DNA from: Planctomycetota bacterium
GTDB lineage: Bacteria; Planctomycetota; Planctomycetia; Pirellulales; Thermoguttaceae
Direction: 5' to 3'
DNA length: 22,088 nt
NCBI GenBank assembly: GCA_018897395.1
Contig: JAHIKV010000045.1
Coordinates: forward strand, 1-22,088
The translations under genes and the position numbers were made by a program. The notes under the pieces are model-generated. The model saw nothing but the letters and a program-made list of their open reading frames with translations. It had not been told where the DNA came from and did no database searches. Shown piece by piece: positions 21,695 through 22,088 of the stretch. Every line of letters starts with the position of its first letter. The first letter of the stretch is position 1.

Positions 21695-21742
21695 CCGACG
21701 CGGAGCGTCGGGGCAGTGCGTTCCCACGCGGAGCGTGGGAAC
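21695..21742. repeat. Right-end hp2' and hp1' hairpins of the RAYT element
   Basis: hp2' is CCGACGC-GGA-GCGTCGG (21695-21711). After 8 nt comes hp1' GTTCCCACGC-GGA-GCGTGGGAAC (21720-21742). Relative to the left hp2 (GGACGC/GCGTCC), the outermost pair of the six is C-G instead of G-C, so pairing is kept. Confidence 0.9.
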
Positions 21743-21746
21743 GAGG

Positions 21747-22088
21747 TTAAGATTTTTTCGAGGATGAACCGGAGGATGAGTCTTGAGGCGGTGGCGATGC
21801 TTTCTCCTTGGAAAACCTGCGGAAAAGCAACGTGAAACCTTTGCGTGAAAGAACCGACAACGCAACTCCGAGCGCGGCGCCGACGGCCAATGCCGTGGGA
21901 CCAACTATCGGAGCATAATCTTCTTGTGATGTCCGAGACACTTCGGAAACTGCACTTTCTGAAAAAATGCCCATTCTTCCCAAATTGAATCGCGCGATCC
22001 GTTTACCCGAGTTGTTTGCGTCCGGCAACCGCTGGACTTTGCCTGCTGACAATGCTTTCGACGCCAAGTCGATTGTCAGACGTGGTGA
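21747..22088 (-). CDS. C-terminal part of an unidentified, probably membrane-anchored protein
   Basis: The frame is open to the right edge of the window, so the gene begins beyond it; 113 codons are visible. I do not recognise the family. The visible part has a polar, basic stretch, then one hydrophobic segment (PIVGPTALAVGAALGVALSVL, coded near 21855-21915), a short basic segment (LLFRRFSKEK) and a Ser/Lys-rich tail (SSSGSSSKKS). This suggests a single membrane anchor near the C-terminus with a short cytoplasmic tail. Base composition is less GC-rich than in neighbouring genes. The stop codon lies directly against the end of the RAYT element. Confidence 0.5.
   Translation of the reverse strand, partial: SPRLTIDLASKALSAGKVQRLPDANNSGKRIARFNLGRMGIFSESAVSEVSRTSQEDYAPIVGPTALAVGAALGVALSVLSRKGFTLLFRRFSKEKASPPPQDSSSGSSSKKS

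Larger units (their letters stand above)
21000..21746. mobile_element. RAYT element: transposase gene bracketed by inverted hp1/hp2 hairpin pairs
   Basis: The ends are inverted copies: CCTCGTTCCCACGC (21000-21013) and GCGTGGGAACGAGG (21733-21746). Each end has hp1 outside and hp2 inside, 8-9 nt apart, and the gene fills the space between. I see no target-site duplication (left flank ends TTTCACCTG, right flank begins TTAAGATT), as expected for tyrosine HUH-type transposition. It lies between nikR and the stop codon of the last gene in the window, which it abuts exactly. Confidence 0.75.

Overview
The window looks like a 22 kb piece of a GC-rich planctomycete chromosome, probably of the Pirellulales. 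This is an inference. It rests on a secreted protein resembling the planctomycete-restricted family known as TIGR03009, on tig followed by two clpP genes, on a NfeD-type protease with two protease domains, and on many dispersed palindromes of the kind whose chance translations (for example FPRSAWE or HAERGNE) clutter planctomycete annotations. Codon use is fairly uniform. Most genes are housekeeping genes with internal starts supported by Shine-Dalgarno or promoter sequences.

Layout, left to right. A SNF2/SWIM helicase (+) converges on an FHA-domain gene (-). After a repeat-rich gap come tRNA-Gly(GCC), trigger factor, clpP1 and clpP2 (+), a protein-folding and proteolysis block. Next are a lipoprotein, a LolA-like secreted protein, a NfeD-family membrane protease and a BioF-type alpha-oxoamine synthase (+), followed by a small RelE-like toxin-antitoxin pair (+). 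The right half runs on the minus strand: NikR, dxr overlapping rseP (isoprenoid synthesis and site-2 protease, a common pairing), phoU and transketolase. The right end holds a REP-associated tyrosine transposase (RAYT) and the end of an unidentified gene that runs off the window.

The most interesting signal is repetitive DNA. (1) The RAYT gene is bracketed by inverted pairs of two hairpins: hp1 (GTTCCCACGC-N3-GCGTGGGAAC) and hp2 (GGACGC-N3-GCGTCC), separated by 8-10 nt. Two further copies of the same hp1-hp2-core-hp2'-hp1' layout, with a core of about 40 bp instead of the gene, lie at 8417-8590 and 16817-16953. A single hp1 lies at 9640. The hp2 stems show compensatory base changes. This fits an autonomous RAYT element with gene-less, MITE-like relatives. 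(2) Five sites carry 7-bp-period tandem repeats. Four touch or contain the stop codon of a gene (tig, clpP1, clpP2, nfeD), and one is an in-frame insertion in rseP. (3) A second palindrome family (CCGGGGGCT-N3-AGCCCCCGG) occurs as an inverted pair beside dxr and as a single copy after clpP2.

Several promoters close to the TTGACA/TATAAT consensus can be read directly. Two of them show that the longest possible reading frames of the helicase and FHA genes begin inside a -35 box, so the shorter starts are given here.
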